Shown piece after piece: positions 9,130 through 18,522 of a stretch of DNA of 64,000 nt (the stretch's first letter is position 1; every line of letters begins with the position of its first letter). A program made the translations under genes and the position numbers. Below the pieces are notes generated by a model that had not been told where the DNA came from, ran no database searches, and saw only the letters and a program-made list of their open reading frames with translations. The DNA is from Archangium lipolyticum (GTDB lineage: Bacteria; Myxococcota; Myxococcia; Myxococcales; Myxococcaceae), in the NCBI RefSeq assembly GCF_024623785.1, contig NZ_JANKBZ010000008.1, forward strand, positions 339,605-403,604, written 5' to 3'.

Positions 9130-10415
9130 GCCAGCACCCCCTTCGGGTTTGGGGAGCGCTGGCCCTGGTCGTGCTCGTGCTCCAGGCGGGGTGCGCCAGT
9201 TGGGCGCCACGAGCGGCCCCGAAGCAGCTCGTCACGCTCACTCCGGATTCCAACTTCTCGCCCGTACAGGTGTCCGAGGCGGAGTTCCGGGAGGCATTCA
9301 CCCGGCTCCTCCTCGATGTGCCGTTGCCGGTGGCGACCCGTCCCGCCAAATCCCTCGGCGGCCGGTTCGTACGGGCATCCTGGCAACCAACGGATTCACG
9401 TGGGATGGACGTCGAGCGGGGTTACGCAGGACTGTGCGAGAGGCGCGGTACTCCGGGCGACTGCTTCTCGTTCCTGGGAGACGGTCCGCACGACACCACC
9501 CTGAGCGACCGTGACAGGTTCACGCTGGGTCTCATCCTCGCCATCGGACCCGCGATGGAGAGCGCCGCGGGTGTCCTCGAGGACTTCTCCACGCAGGTGA
9601 TGACGGTGGTGTGCACCGGGCTCGCACTCTACGTCCTTCTGCTGGTCTTCCCGGACCCCGTCCTCTCCAAGGGCATTGGCGTGGCGATGACCCTCTTCCT
9701 CTGGGGATACCTGGGTACGGAGCTCTGGGGGTTGATCGCCGCGACGACGCAGCTGTGGGACGAGGCGAAGAACGCCACCACGTACCAAGAGCTCCGCGAG
9801 GCAAGTGAGCGGTATGGCCAGGTGCTGGGGCCCAACACCCTCCGGGTCCTCATCCTGCTGGCGACGTGGAAGGCGGGGGCGAAGGGAAAGGACTCACTGA
9901 AGGGAGGCGGACTGCCCCGCTTCCCGCAGGCGGCCCGGAACGCCGCGGAGGGAGGCCGCATCGAGCTGTCGACAGCCGCGGCCGACGCGGAGGCCGTGTC
10001 CGTGGCCGAGGGCAGTCTCACGGTCTCGCTTCCCTCCAGTTCGGCGGCCATCCTGGCGCAGCAGGAGCAGGGCAGCGGCCAGGACGGCGACATCCACCAC
10101 ATCGCCACCGTGGAGAACATGAAGTCCACCGCGCGTGGTGGCCCTTGGACGCCGCTGTTCAAGCGAATCTTCGACCGGGCGGGCATGTCGATGGAGGACC
10201 CGGCCAATAAGGTACGCGTACCGGGACATAAGGGGCCCCACCCCGAGGAATACCATCGAACCGTATATAGGCGCCTGGAGGAGGCGACGTACAACTGCGG
10301 CAACCAGCAGCAGTGCGAGCACGCATTGAGGAAGGTGCTCGGGAAACTGGCTGACGAGATCCGCAGAGATGGCAGCAGGCTCAACAAACTGCTGACGGAA
10401 CGGGCCCCCCTATGA
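9126..10415 (+). CDS. Lipoprotein polymorphic toxin with C-terminal AHH nuclease domain (SitA-like)
   Basis: Predicted 429-aa lipoprotein toxin. The signal peptide ends at lipobox LQAGC (C23); a delivery region follows with two hydrophobic segments (about 160-175 and 184-204) and the block ELREASERYG (222-231). The C-terminus (about 322-429) carries the AHH/HNH-ENDO VII nuclease signature: H324-H325 in DIHHIAT, N331, GPWTPLFKRIF and GHKGPHPEEYH (368-378). The delivery region matches the second lipoprotein toxin at 40.7 kb, whose effector differs. In Myxococcus, SitA lipoprotein toxins pass between kin by outer-membrane exchange; that mode is inferred here. Codon use is less GC-rich across the effector domain. 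Four-base overlaps join it to genes on both sides. Confidence 0.82.
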   Translation: MSQHPLRVWGALALVVLVLQAGCASWAPRAAPKQLVTLTPDSNFSPVQVSEAEFREAFTRLLLDVPLPVATRPAKSLGGRFVRASWQPTDSRGMDVERGYAGLCERRGTPGDCFSFLGDGPHDTTLSDRDRFTLGLILAIGPAMESAAGVLEDFSTQVMTVVCTGLALYVLLLVFPDPVLSKGIGVAMTLFLWGYLGTELWGLIAATTQLWDEAKNATTYQELREASERYGQVLGPNTLRVLILLATWKAGAKGKDSLKGGGLPRFPQAARNAAEGGRIELSTAAADAEAVSVAEGSLTVSLPSSSAAILAQQEQGSGQDGDIHHIATVENMKSTARGGPWTPLFKRIFDRAGMSMEDPANKVRVPGHKGPHPEEYHRTVYRRLEEATYNCGNQQQCEHALRKVLGKLADEIRRDGSRLNKLLTERAPL

Positions 10416-11677
10416 GGAACTCCAACATGACAGGCCGCTATTTTGATCTGTTCGATGATGTTTACATCCCGGACCGCTGGCACCTCCTGGATCAGCCCGT
10501 GGATGAGCAGGGGCAGGAACTCCGGACCTGGCTGTTCAGGCGGGGCGAGCCCGTTCACATCGAAGGGCGAATCCGGATACCCATCTATGTCCCTGGAGAG
10601 GCGCTCGACTTCTCTTTGATGGCGGGTGCACCCATACCCGTGGTGCATGCCAGGGTAGCGGCCGTCTTCGCTGAGCTGGCTCCCGACGATGTGCAGCTCA
10701 TCCCGGTGGAGGTGGACGGGCAATCCGAGCCGTACGTCCTCCTCAACATCACGCGTGTCGTGAAGTGTATCGATGATGAGAAGTCCGACGAAGTCCTCTA
10801 CTGGGGTCCGGAGGACGGACAGCCAGAGAAAGTCGGGCAGTACCAGTCCGTGATCGGCATGCGCATCGACCCCACCAAAGTGGGCGATGCGCAGGTGTTC
10901 CGCACCTGGGGATGGAGCGGGACCATCATCGTCTCCGAGAGCATCAAGAACGCCCTGGAGCGCATGGGTGTCACGGGACCGAAGTTCACGGAAGTCACCG
11001 GCCCGAGCGCCATCAGCGAAGAGGAGCGCGCGTACAGCCGCAAGTGCCGTGAGCTCTATGAGTCGGCGGACACTGCCCGTGACACGGCCTGGCGCTCCCT
11101 GGGCACGCTGGACAAGGAGGCCATCACCCCCATTGCCATGAGCAGCTCGTGGCCTGGCCGCCGGGAACTCTGGCGCGTCATCCATCGCGCGTCAGGGCGC
11201 ACCCTGCTCGTGACTCACGGGCTCTCCGACCCGTTCATCACCCGCCTGGAGCCCTCCGTGGGCTTCGGCCTGGAGCTCGCCGTGGAAACAGACCAGCCTC
11301 TCGAATCCATCGAGACGAGCTGGCCCTTCATGCTCCTCGAAAGGGTCGCGGCGGAGGTGGCGGCGCATGAGCGCGTGCGCGAGCGGCTGAAGGCGGGCCT
11401 CTTCTCCATGGAGGTGTCCGGCGAGGGCATGCCCGAATCGCTCGTCACCAGCGATGGACGGGTGGCCGTGCTGCTGGGCGTGGAGTCGCGCACGTTACCG
11501 AGCCACTTCTCCACTCCCTTCGGAGACGTGCGGCTCGTCACGATCAAGGCCCTGCTGCCACCGGAACTGGCATACCTGCTGGAGCACGGCGCGAAGGGCC
11601 AGTCCGAGCTGGCGCGGCGATTCGTCGCAAGCGGCGAGGAACACCTGTCCCACTTGCGGCAACGGGCGATCGTGTAG
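10412..11677 (+). CDS. Two-domain immunity protein for the AHH toxin
   Basis: Predicted cytoplasmic immunity protein, 421 aa, neutralising the upstream nuclease. The N-terminal half (about 1-195) resembles the Imm11/DUF1629 immunity family, with the pattern ITRVVKCIDDEKSDEVLYW followed by RTWGWSGTIIVSESIKNAL. The C-terminal half (about 230-421) resembles SUFU-like immunity domains (LLVTHGLSDPF, GFGLELAVET). The ATG overlaps the toxin stop (ATGA), so it is co-translated, as expected for a toxin-immunity pair. The fusion may protect against two effectors, or one half may be inactive. The immunity role is strongly implied by position; the SUFU assignment is moderate. Confidence 0.7.
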   Translation: MRNSNMTGRYFDLFDDVYIPDRWHLLDQPVDEQGQELRTWLFRRGEPVHIEGRIRIPIYVPGEALDFSLMAGAPIPVVHARVAAVFAELAPDDVQLIPVEVDGQSEPYVLLNITRVVKCIDDEKSDEVLYWGPEDGQPEKVGQYQSVIGMRIDPTKVGDAQVFRTWGWSGTIIVSESIKNALERMGVTGPKFTEVTGPSAISEEERAYSRKCRELYESADTARDTAWRSLGTLDKEAITPIAMSSSWPGRRELWRVIHRASGRTLLVTHGLSDPFITRLEPSVGFGLELAVETDQPLESIETSWPFMLLERVAAEVAAHERVRERLKAGLFSMEVSGEGMPESLVTSDGRVAVLLGVESRTLPSHFSTPFGDVRLVTIKALLPPELAYLLEHGAKGQSELARRFVASGEEHLSHLRQRAIV

Positions 11678-11710
11678 CGCGCTCTCGACGGATTCAGCCC
11701 AGGAGGCGCA

Positions 11711-11762
11711 TACCCTCACCCCGACCCTCTCCCAGAGGGAGAGGGAGGGGAGGGGGAGAGGA
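11711..11762. repeat. REP-like palindromic element
   Basis: Copy of the window's REP-like family (ACCCTCACCC-CGACCCTCTCCC-AGAGGGAGAGGG plus a degenerate GGGGAGGGGGAGAGG tail) between the stops of the immunity gene and the convergent helicase gene. The internal CCCTCTCCC/GGGAGAGGG arms form a hairpin that could terminate both. Confidence 0.7.
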
Positions 11763-11767
11763 GGCAC

Positions 11768-14143
11768 TCACCCCGGCATCAGGAAGCGGGCGATGACTCG
11801 CTTGAGGCCCACGGCCCCACCGAAGTCCACTGTCACCTTCGCGTTGGGCCCGTTGCCATCCGCCGAGATGATCTTCCCCATGCCGAACTGCTCGTGGCGC
11901 ACCCGCATCCCACGCACGTCCCCCCCCACCCCGTCCATGTCCGAGGTCTGCGAGTAGGAGCGGTCGACGCGCGGCCCGTCGTCCTCGTCACCCCAGTTGC
12001 GCTTGCGCTGCACCATCGGCGCCGCCTTCGGCGCGGGCGTCTCGATGTCCTGCTCCGCGAAGCCGAACAGTGACTGCGGTACCTCCCGCAGGAAGCGCGA
12101 GGGCGGGTTGTAGCGCAGCTCGCCGAACAGCGAGCGGCACTGCGCCAGGCTCACGAAGAGCCGCTTGCGCGCGCGCGTGAAGCCCACGTAGCAGAGCCGC
12201 CGCTCCTCGGCCATCTCCTCCCCGTCCGGGTCATCCGCGGCCAGCGAGCGCGAGTGCGGGAACACGCCGTCCTCCAACCCGGTGATGAACACCGCGTCGA
12301 ACTCGAGCCCCTTCGCCGCGTGCAGTGTCATCAGCGCTACCCGGCCCTCTCCCACGTCCGCGTCGGCCTCGCCCACCAGGCTGATCTGCTCCAGGAAGGC
12401 GTTGAGCGCGGGCACGTCCGCCGTGAGCGGCGACGAGTCCAACCCCTCCTCCTCCGGCGGAGTGGGCGCCGTGTCCTCACCCTCCTCGTCCCCCACCGAC
12501 GAAGCCGCCACCGCCGCGGCCGCACGGTTGAGGTCGAACTCCTGCGCGGCTCCCAGGAACTCGCGCAGGTTCTCCGCGCGCGTCAGCGACTCGTCACTGC
12601 CCTCGGTGACGAGCGACTCCACCAGGTGCGTCTCCTTCAGCATCTGGTCCACCGCGCTCGCCGCGTCCTTCGCCTCCTGCGCGCACGCATGCAGCGAGGA
12701 CACCACCGCGTGGAAGCCGGAGAGCCGGCGCACCGCCGCCGTGTTGAGACCGGTAATCCGCTCGGGGGCCGCGGTCGCCTCGTACAGGCTCACTCCCGCC
12801 TGGTTGGCCCAGTCCACCAGCCGCTCCACCGTGGTGTCACCAATACCGCGCGCCGGCGTATTGATGATGCGCAGCAGGTCCGCGTCCGAGCGCGGGTTCA
12901 CCATCAACCGCAGGTAGGCCGCCGCGTCACGCACCTCGGCCCGGTCGTAGAAGCTGCGCCCGCTCACCAGCGTGTACGGCACGCGCGCCAGCCGCAGCGC
13001 CTCCTCCAGCACGCGGCTCTGCGCGTTCGTCCGGTAGAAGACCGCCATCCCCGAGTACTTGATGAAGCCCTCGCGCTGCAACTCGTGGATGCGGCGCGCC
13101 ACCTCCTGGGCCTCGGCGCGCTCGTCCCGGTTCATCAGCAGCGTGAGGATCTCGCCCTTGGGCCGGTCGCTCCACAGCTTCTTCGGCATGCGCCGCGAGT
13201 TGCGCGCGATGACCGCGTGCGCCGCGTCCAGGATGTTCTGGTCCGAGCGGTAGTTCTGCTCCAGCTTCACCACCCGCGCGCCCGCGTACGCCTGCGGGAA
13301 GCCGATGATGTTGTCCACGCTCGCCCCACGCCAGCGGTAGATGGACTGGTCGTCATCGCCCACCACCACCAGGTTGGCGCGCGGCGGCGGGGCCAGCAGG
13401 CTCAGCAGCTCGTACTGCACGGGGTTGGTGTCCTGGAACTCGTCCACCAGGATGTGCTGGAAGCGCCGCCGGTACTGCTCCAGCACGTCCGGGCGCTTGC
13501 GGAAGAGCGCCACCAGCAGCAGGAGCAGGTCGCCAAAGTCCACCGCGTTCGCCGCGCGCAGCAGCCGTTGGTAGGCACGGTAGGTCTTCTGCACCACCAT
13601 CCCGCGCAGGTCCTCCGTGTCCACCACCATGTCGTCCGGCAGACGGGCGGCGTTCTTCTCCTGGTCGATGCGGTGGAGGATCTCCCTCGGCTGCATCACA
13701 GGGTCCACCCGCACCTCGCGCATGGCGCGCTTGATGAGCTGGAGCTGATCCCCATCGTCGTAGATGACGAACGAGGGGGTGAGCCCCAGCAGCTCCGCCA
13801 CCGACTGCTCCCGGAGGACACGGCGCAGAATCATGGACGCCGAGGAGTGGAAGGTGCTCACCACCAGCTCGTGCGCCTGGGGGCCGAGCAGCTGCGCGAG
13901 CCGCTCCCTCATCTCCCGTGCGGCCTTGTTGGTGAAGGTGACGGCGAGGATGCGCCAGGGAGCGACACCACGCACCTGGACCAGGTGGGCCACCCGGCGG
14001 GTGATGACGCGCGTCTTGCCGCTGCCCGCGCCGGACAGCACGAGGAGTGGACCATCCCCATGGAGGACGGCTTCCCGCTGGGGATCGTTCAGGTCTTTGA
14101 GGAGTTCGTCGGCGTTCAAGGCAAGGTGCTTTTCTAGAGGCAA
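11768..14143 (-). CDS. ATP-dependent DNA helicase, UvrD/PcrA family
   Basis: Superfamily 1A 3'-5' helicase of 791 aa acting in nucleotide-excision and replication-associated repair. Motifs are in order: Q-motif LNDPQREAV, Walker A AGSGKT (about 39-44), TFTNKAAREM, VDEFQDTN (II), GDDDQSIYRWRGA (III), LEQNYRS (IV), LMTLHAAKGLEFD (V) and VGFTRARKRL (VI). The C-terminus ends with the Tudor-like module seen in PcrA (VRHEQFGMGKI...). An acidic linker of about 60 residues follows residue 540, a typical species-specific insertion. The start is TTG at 14143, with AAGG close upstream; a TTG at 14119 is possible. Convergent with the immunity gene. Confidence 0.93.
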   Translation of the reverse strand: MPLEKHLALNADELLKDLNDPQREAVLHGDGPLLVLSGAGSGKTRVITRRVAHLVQVRGVAPWRILAVTFTNKAAREMRERLAQLLGPQAHELVVSTFHSSASMILRRVLREQSVAELLGLTPSFVIYDDGDQLQLIKRAMREVRVDPVMQPREILHRIDQEKNAARLPDDMVVDTEDLRGMVVQKTYRAYQRLLRAANAVDFGDLLLLLVALFRKRPDVLEQYRRRFQHILVDEFQDTNPVQYELLSLLAPPPRANLVVVGDDDQSIYRWRGASVDNIIGFPQAYAGARVVKLEQNYRSDQNILDAAHAVIARNSRRMPKKLWSDRPKGEILTLLMNRDERAEAQEVARRIHELQREGFIKYSGMAVFYRTNAQSRVLEEALRLARVPYTLVSGRSFYDRAEVRDAAAYLRLMVNPRSDADLLRIINTPARGIGDTTVERLVDWANQAGVSLYEATAAPERITGLNTAAVRRLSGFHAVVSSLHACAQEAKDAASAVDQMLKETHLVESLVTEGSDESLTRAENLREFLGAAQEFDLNRAAAAVAASSVGDEEGEDTAPTPPEEEGLDSSPLTADVPALNAFLEQISLVGEADADVGEGRVALMTLHAAKGLEFDAVFITGLEDGVFPHSRSLAADDPDGEEMAEERRLCYVGFTRARKRLFVSLAQCRSLFGELRYNPPSRFLREVPQSLFGFAEQDIETPAPKAAPMVQRKRNWGDEDDGPRVDRSYSQTSDMDGVGGDVRGMRVRHEQFGMGKIISADGNGPNAKVTVDFGGAVGLKRVIARFLMPG

Positions 14144-14249
14144 ACCTTGCTTCTAACGAGTTTCCGCCCGCCGGGAAGGACGTTCCACGGTGGTGCTCGC
14201 CCGCCTGCCCTGCCGGGGAACCCCTCGCCGGGGGGGTACACCGGCGGCA

Positions 14250-15596
14250 TCAACACCCGCAGTCGCAGTTCTCCACCACCGCCCCGGCCACCTCGGAGCC
14301 GTCCTCACGGATCACCCGCGCCGTCTGCGCGGGCCAGGAGTCGTGCAGGAGCAGTTCCACCTGCCCGTCCCCCTCCAGGTCCATCACGCCCGCCACGCGG
14401 CCCCCGTCCAGGTCCTTCACGGACAGCACCCGCTCCTCACCGCCCGGCCCCACCACCACGGCCCGGGTGAGCTGCTCGTTGTAGTCGCCGCCACACTCCG
14501 CGTTCCCCTCGCCCGTGATGAGGCGCACCATCATGAAGACGACGTGCCTCCCGTCCGAGGAGAAGCCGAAGCCCCTCACGTCCTCGTTCAGCTCCTCCTG
14601 CACCTGCTCCGCCCGGAGCCGGCCCTCGGCGAGCAGCGTGGCGAAGCCGGCGGACCGCCGGAGCGCGTCCTCCTGGGCGGCCAGCACCTCGGGAGAGGCC
14701 TCGTTCCCGGCCGCGTAGAACACCGGCGCCTTCGTGCCCGCCGGCAGGGCGAACACCACGTCGCTCGGCGTCATCGCGCAGTCCAGCTCGGCGAAGGTCC
14801 ACGCCCGTCCACAGCCCGGCGCGTCGGGCGGCGGCTGCTGCTGGAAGTAGCCGAAGTGCGGTCTGCCCCGGTTGATCCTCGCGAACCCCGACACCTTGCA
14901 CCCGGCCTGCACCGGCCCGGCCGCGCCGTAGAGGTCCACGTCGTCCCCCTTCGTGAAGAAGCCGGTCGGGTCCGCCTCGACCGGCGCCATCCACAGGCTC
15001 CGGCGCTCATCCACGGGCGAGAGCCCGGTCTGGTCCTCCGCGGCCCCCAGCAACATGAAGGTGCGCCCGTCGTGCACCTCCACGAAGCGCGGCACCGCTC
15101 CCTGCTCCCGGGCCTCGGCGCGCGCGGCGGCGGCCTGGGCCTCGGAAAGACAGGTGGCCGCCTTCTCCTCGCGATCGGGATCCAACGGCCCGGCGTTCTT
15201 CACGTACGCCTCCAGGCCCGCCTCCGAGAGCTGCTTCCGGTACTCCTCCGCTCCCGCCTTGTCCGTGAAGGCCTTGGCCACCACCACCTCCAGGCACGGG
15301 CGCAGGTTGCGGAAGGCATTGGAGGACAGCCGGTCCGGCTCCGCGGGCAGCCCCGTCTTCTTCAACGCCTCCAATGCCCCGGTCCCCTCCCCCGGCGTGG
15401 CCGAGGAGTGGATGATGACCAGCCAGCTCCTCGAATAACGCGCCTCGGGTGGCGGAGTGGCCACACTGGGAGTGGAAGCATCTGGAGCCGAGGCGGCCGG
15501 GTCCAGGGTCTCCTCGGAGGCACCACAGCCCCGGAGACTCCCACACCCGGATACGGCCAACAGGACGAGGAAGAGCAGGCGCGGCAGTCGAGGCAT
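14250..15596 (-). CDS. Lipoprotein with SPOR-like region, function unknown
   Basis: Predicted lipoprotein, 448 aa, with signal peptide ending at lipobox AVSGC (C18). A low-complexity Ala/Pro/Ser linker (about 25-52) is followed by a segment (about 53-140) with the SPOR-like pattern FTDKAGAEEYRKQLSEAGLE, which in other proteins binds denuded peptidoglycan. The larger C-terminal part contains WD/propeller-like strands and ends in a Cys-rich tail (NCDCGC). The role is unknown. Divergent from the thioesterase with only 30 bp between starts. Confidence 0.65.
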   Translation of the reverse strand: MPRLPRLLFLVLLAVSGCGSLRGCGASEETLDPAASAPDASTPSVATPPPEARYSRSWLVIIHSSATPGEGTGALEALKKTGLPAEPDRLSSNAFRNLRPCLEVVVAKAFTDKAGAEEYRKQLSEAGLEAYVKNAGPLDPDREEKAATCLSEAQAAAARAEAREQGAVPRFVEVHDGRTFMLLGAAEDQTGLSPVDERRSLWMAPVEADPTGFFTKGDDVDLYGAAGPVQAGCKVSGFARINRGRPHFGYFQQQPPPDAPGCGRAWTFAELDCAMTPSDVVFALPAGTKAPVFYAAGNEASPEVLAAQEDALRRSAGFATLLAEGRLRAEQVQEELNEDVRGFGFSSDGRHVVFMMVRLITGEGNAECGGDYNEQLTRAVVVGPGGEERVLSVKDLDGGRVAGVMDLEGDGQVELLLHDSWPAQTARVIREDGSEVAGAVVENCDCGC

Positions 15597-15626
15597 GGCC
15601 TCTGTTCTATCAGTAGAGTCGGGGCC

Positions 15627-16097
15627 ATGTCCGACACCCAGGCCCGGCCCACCCAGGAGCAGCTCGACCGCTTCGCGGAGCTGTTCAATCAGAGTCAGAC
15701 GATGCGGTTCTTCGGTCTACGGTTGAGCTTTCCCCAGGGAGAGAAGGTGGTCGTCACCCTCCCCGAGGTCCGCCCCGAGCACCGGGGTGGACTGGGCACC
15801 GCCGCCATCAACGGGGGCGTCATCTCCGCCATGTTCGACTACGCCATCGGCTGCACGCCCGCCCTGTTGGATCCCTCCCGCCGCTCGGCCACCATGCAGC
15901 TCTCCATCAGCTTCGAGCGCCCCCTCCGGGGCGACGCCGTGCGCGCCGAAGCCACCATCGACAACGCCGGCACCTCCACCCTCTTCGCCTCGGCCCGGCT
16001 GTACGACGCACAGGGCCATGTGTGCGCCCGCTGCCAGGGCGTGGTGAAGTTCTCTCAGCTGAAGTGGGCCTCGGGAGAGAGCCCGGCCGTCAATTGA
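15627..16097 (+). CDS. PaaI-family hotdog thioesterase
   Basis: Acyl-CoA thioesterase of the PaaI/YdiI-like hotdog superfamily, 156 aa, the usual size. The catalytic-helix region reads HRGGLGTAAINGGVISAMFD (about 53-72), with the conserved Gly-rich turn and an acidic residue at the active site. The ATG at 15627 is chosen over a long upstream in-frame extension, which lacks coding character. Its CoA-ester substrate cannot be told from sequence. Next is an ECF sigma gene 24 bp downstream on the same strand, so co-transcription is possible. Confidence 0.8.
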   Translation: MSDTQARPTQEQLDRFAELFNQSQTMRFFGLRLSFPQGEKVVVTLPEVRPEHRGGLGTAAINGGVISAMFDYAIGCTPALLDPSRRSATMQLSISFERPLRGDAVRAEATIDNAGTSTLFASARLYDAQGHVCARCQGVVKFSQLKWASGESPAVN

Positions 16098-16121
16098 CCC
16101 CTCTGTCCCACCCCTTCCGAT

Positions 16122-16808
16122 ATGTCCGCGCGCACGGAACGTTTCCCAGGCACCGGGGAACAGGGAGAGCCCGGCGGGCCAACGGAAGCCCGGGAAGACG
16201 CGAGGGGTGCGTCCTTGGTGCGGCCAGTGCAGGACGTGGTGGGACAGCGGGAGGACGAGGCCGGGCTCGCGCGGCGTGCCCTCGAGGGGGAACGCACGGC
16301 CTGGGACGCCCTCGTCTCCCGCCATCACCACCGCGTCGTGGTCTCGCTGCTCGCCCGGGGCATCCGGGTGGATCGGGCCCACGAGCTCGCCCAGGAGACC
16401 TGGGCCCGTCTCCTCCAGCAGCAACAGAAGGGAATGCTCACCGAGCTGCGTCTGCCCCAGCTGGCGATCACCCAGGCGACGTTCCTCGCGGCCGATGAGG
16501 TGCGCCGGGTCCGCCGCGAGTCGCTGGCGGGCGCGGTGGAGGAGCTGCCCGAGTCCCACCACCCGGTGGACCCCTCGGTGTCCGCCGAGCAGCGCCTGCT
16601 GTCCGAGGAGCAGCTCTCCCGGGCCCAGGCGGCGCTCCAGCAGTGCTCGGCGAGCGCCCAACGCGTCTTTCAACTGGCGTGCGATGGCCAGGAGCTGCCG
16701 CACGCCGAGGTGGCCGCGCGCGTCGGTTTGTCCGTGCAGCGCGTCCGACAAATCCTGTGCGAGGTCCGCAAGAAGCTGCGGAGCGCCCTCGAGGAGGAAG
16801 CACCATGA
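16122..16808 (+). CDS. ECF-type RNA polymerase sigma factor
   Basis: Alternative sigma factor, 228 aa. A poorly conserved N-terminal tail of about 50 residues precedes region 2 (about 55-120; DALVSRHHHRVVVSLL and ELAQETWARLLQQQ) and region 4 with a helix-turn-helix near 190-222 (LPHAEVAARVGLSVQRVRQI). Region 2 lacks part of the usual DxxQ-F pattern, so promoter preference may be unusual. The stop overlaps the anti-sigma ATG by four bases (ATGA), the classic coupled sigma/anti-sigma arrangement. Confidence 0.83.
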   Translation: MSARTERFPGTGEQGEPGGPTEAREDARGASLVRPVQDVVGQREDEAGLARRALEGERTAWDALVSRHHHRVVVSLLARGIRVDRAHELAQETWARLLQQQQKGMLTELRLPQLAITQATFLAADEVRRVRRESLAGAVEELPESHHPVDPSVSAEQRLLSEEQLSRAQAALQQCSASAQRVFQLACDGQELPHAEVAARVGLSVQRVRQILCEVRKKLRSALEEEAP

Positions 16809-17341
16809 GCCAGCACATCCGTCCGGCCGACGCCGAGCAGTACGTCCTGGGCGCGCTGGAGCCGGAGGCCGCGGCGGCCCTCGAGGCCCACACGCTCGCC
16901 TGCCCGGCGTGCGCCAGCATCCTCCAGCGCGAGGCCCTGTTGGAGGAGCAGCTCCGCGAGGTGGCCCGGGCTCCCGCCCCGGAGCCCCGGGTCATCCGCC
17001 CCGCGCGCTGGCACCGGGCCCGGCTGGCCGCGGCCACGGGAGTGATGGTGGCTGCCGCGGCGGCGGTGTCGTTCCTCGTGCTCCGCCCCGAGCAGGCCGT
17101 GCCGACACCGCCACGGGACGAGGACTTTCCCGTGATGGCCCTGCCGATGGACCTGCCGTCGGCTCCGGAGCGGCTGGTGGCATGCCCCGACCTGGCGAGC
17201 CAGGAGACGTGTGCCTCGGAGGCCCTGGCCCGCGGGCTGCTGGTGCAGTACCCCCAGGGCCTGGGAGAGGTTCCCCGCTACGAGGGCCACGCGGGACTGC
17301 CGAAGGGCGCGCTCGACGCAGAAGGGCCCTACTCGCTGTGA
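16805..17341 (+). CDS. Membrane-anchored zinc-finger anti-sigma factor
   Basis: Anti-sigma factor of 178 aa that should hold the preceding ECF sigma at the membrane. An N-terminal ZAS-type motif H29-x3-C33-x2-C36 (HTLACPAC) lies in a helical region, followed by one membrane helix at about 75-96 and an exported C-terminal domain of about 80 residues with two Cys (ACPDLASQETC). The pair of Cys outside the membrane could act as a redox or structural element; that is inference. Coupled to the sigma gene by ATGA overlap and followed after 11 bp by a secreted protein likely in the same operon. Confidence 0.82.
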   Translation: MSQHIRPADAEQYVLGALEPEAAAALEAHTLACPACASILQREALLEEQLREVARAPAPEPRVIRPARWHRARLAAATGVMVAAAAAVSFLVLRPEQAVPTPPRDEDFPVMALPMDLPSAPERLVACPDLASQETCASEALARGLLVQYPQGLGEVPRYEGHAGLPKGALDAEGPYSL

Positions 17342-17352
17342 GAGACTCCGCC

Positions 17353-18468
17353 ATGATCGATCGGATGAAACACGGCTTGACGCTCCTGTGGCTGGCGGCG
17401 CTCGCCCTGGGCTGGCCCGCCTCGGCCGCCGACGATAAGAAGGCCCTGCCCGAGGGGTGGTTCGTCACCGAGAGCTCGCCCCAGCTCTACGAGGCGGGCC
17501 TGGACCCCCAGAGCCCATGCGAGGGCAACCGCAGTGCATGGCTGCGCTCGCGCCAGGGGGAGCCCGCCGGCTACGGCACCTTCATGCAGGCCTTCGGCGC
17601 GGGGGCCTTCCGGGGCAAGCGGCTGCGCTTCTCCGCGGTGGTGCGCACCGAGGACGTGAAGGGCTGGAGCGGCCTGTGGATGCGGGTGGAGGGGGAGGGC
17701 TCGCGGGAGCCGCTCGCCTTCGACAACATGCAGTCGCGCGCGCTGGTGGGCACCACGGCCTGCAAGCGCCACGAGGTGGTGCTGGACGTGCCCCAGGACG
17801 CCAGGTCCATCATGGCCGGGCTGCTGCTGAGCGGCACGGGCAAGGCGTGGATCGGCGCCGTGCGCTTCGAGACGGTGGACGACTCGGTGCCCGTCACCAA
17901 CCTGCTCACGGACAGGGCGCGGCGCGACAAGGACGATCCCACCGGGCGCATCGGAAACGTGTGGTTCAACCGCAAGCAGGTGGAGGCCAGTCAGTACCGC
18001 GCCCTGCTGCGGCCGGATGGCTCCTGGAGCGACAACTACTCGAGCACGCTCTCGGTCAGCGGCGACACGGTGCGGGGAACCTGGAGGCAGTTGCCGCTCC
18101 GCCTCACCGTCAAGGCGGCGGGCAGCACCACCCTCATCGAGGGCCAGTGGGGCACGGAGCCGGTGCGCATCGAGCTGGGCCCGGACAAGCTCACCCTGAA
18201 GCACGGCATCTTCCAGCGGGAGCTGACGCGCGAGGACGAGCGCCCCGAGTACGACCGCAGCTGCATCCGCTACCGGCGCGGCGACGGCCTGTCGCGGAGC
18301 GATGAGCTCGACATCTGCGGCGAGGCGCTCGGCAGGAAGCCGCCGCTGGCGCAACTGGTGATCGCCTTCCTGAACAACGGCTTCCGCGCTGTGCCGCCGC
18401 CGCACGTGCAGATTCCCACACCCTCCACGCCCCCCCGGAACGCGACAGCACCTGGCGGCCAGCACTGA
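17353..18468 (+). CDS. Secreted protein with jelly-roll-like N-terminal domain, function unknown
   Basis: Exported protein of 371 aa with a Sec signal peptide cleaved after WPASA. The N-terminal half (about 30-180) resembles the beta-rich domain found behind AraC-type regulators in other bacteria (patterns SxQLYEAGLD, AWLRSR, YGTFMQAF, RGKRLRFSAVVRTEDV, SGLWMRVEG), suggesting carbohydrate or small-ligand binding. The C-terminal half is beta-rich and contains Cys near 305 and 320. Start ATG at 17353; a second in-frame ATG lies at 17365. Only 11 bp after the anti-sigma gene, so it may be a target or sensor of that sigma system. Confidence 0.6.
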   Translation: MIDRMKHGLTLLWLAALALGWPASAADDKKALPEGWFVTESSPQLYEAGLDPQSPCEGNRSAWLRSRQGEPAGYGTFMQAFGAGAFRGKRLRFSAVVRTEDVKGWSGLWMRVEGEGSREPLAFDNMQSRALVGTTACKRHEVVLDVPQDARSIMAGLLLSGTGKAWIGAVRFETVDDSVPVTNLLTDRARRDKDDPTGRIGNVWFNRKQVEASQYRALLRPDGSWSDNYSSTLSVSGDTVRGTWRQLPLRLTVKAAGSTTLIEGQWGTEPVRIELGPDKLTLKHGIFQRELTREDERPEYDRSCIRYRRGDGLSRSDELDICGEALGRKPPLAQLVIAFLNNGFRAVPPPHVQIPTPSTPPRNATAPGGQH

Positions 18469-18497
18469 CGGGCCGCGCTCGCCCCTGGCGCCGGTAC

Positions 18498-18520
18498 GCG
18501 GGATGTGCTGAGCATCCCGC
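18498..18520. promoter_or_regulatory. Perfect 8-bp hairpin directly before the TIP30-like gene
   Basis: Arms GCGGGATG (18498-18505) and CATCCCGC (18513-18520) are perfectly complementary across a 7-nt loop and end two bases before the ATG at 18523. In the mRNA this would cover the usual ribosome site. It could also serve as terminator of the preceding gene, 30 bp upstream. Confidence 0.4.
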
Positions 18521-18522
18521 AT

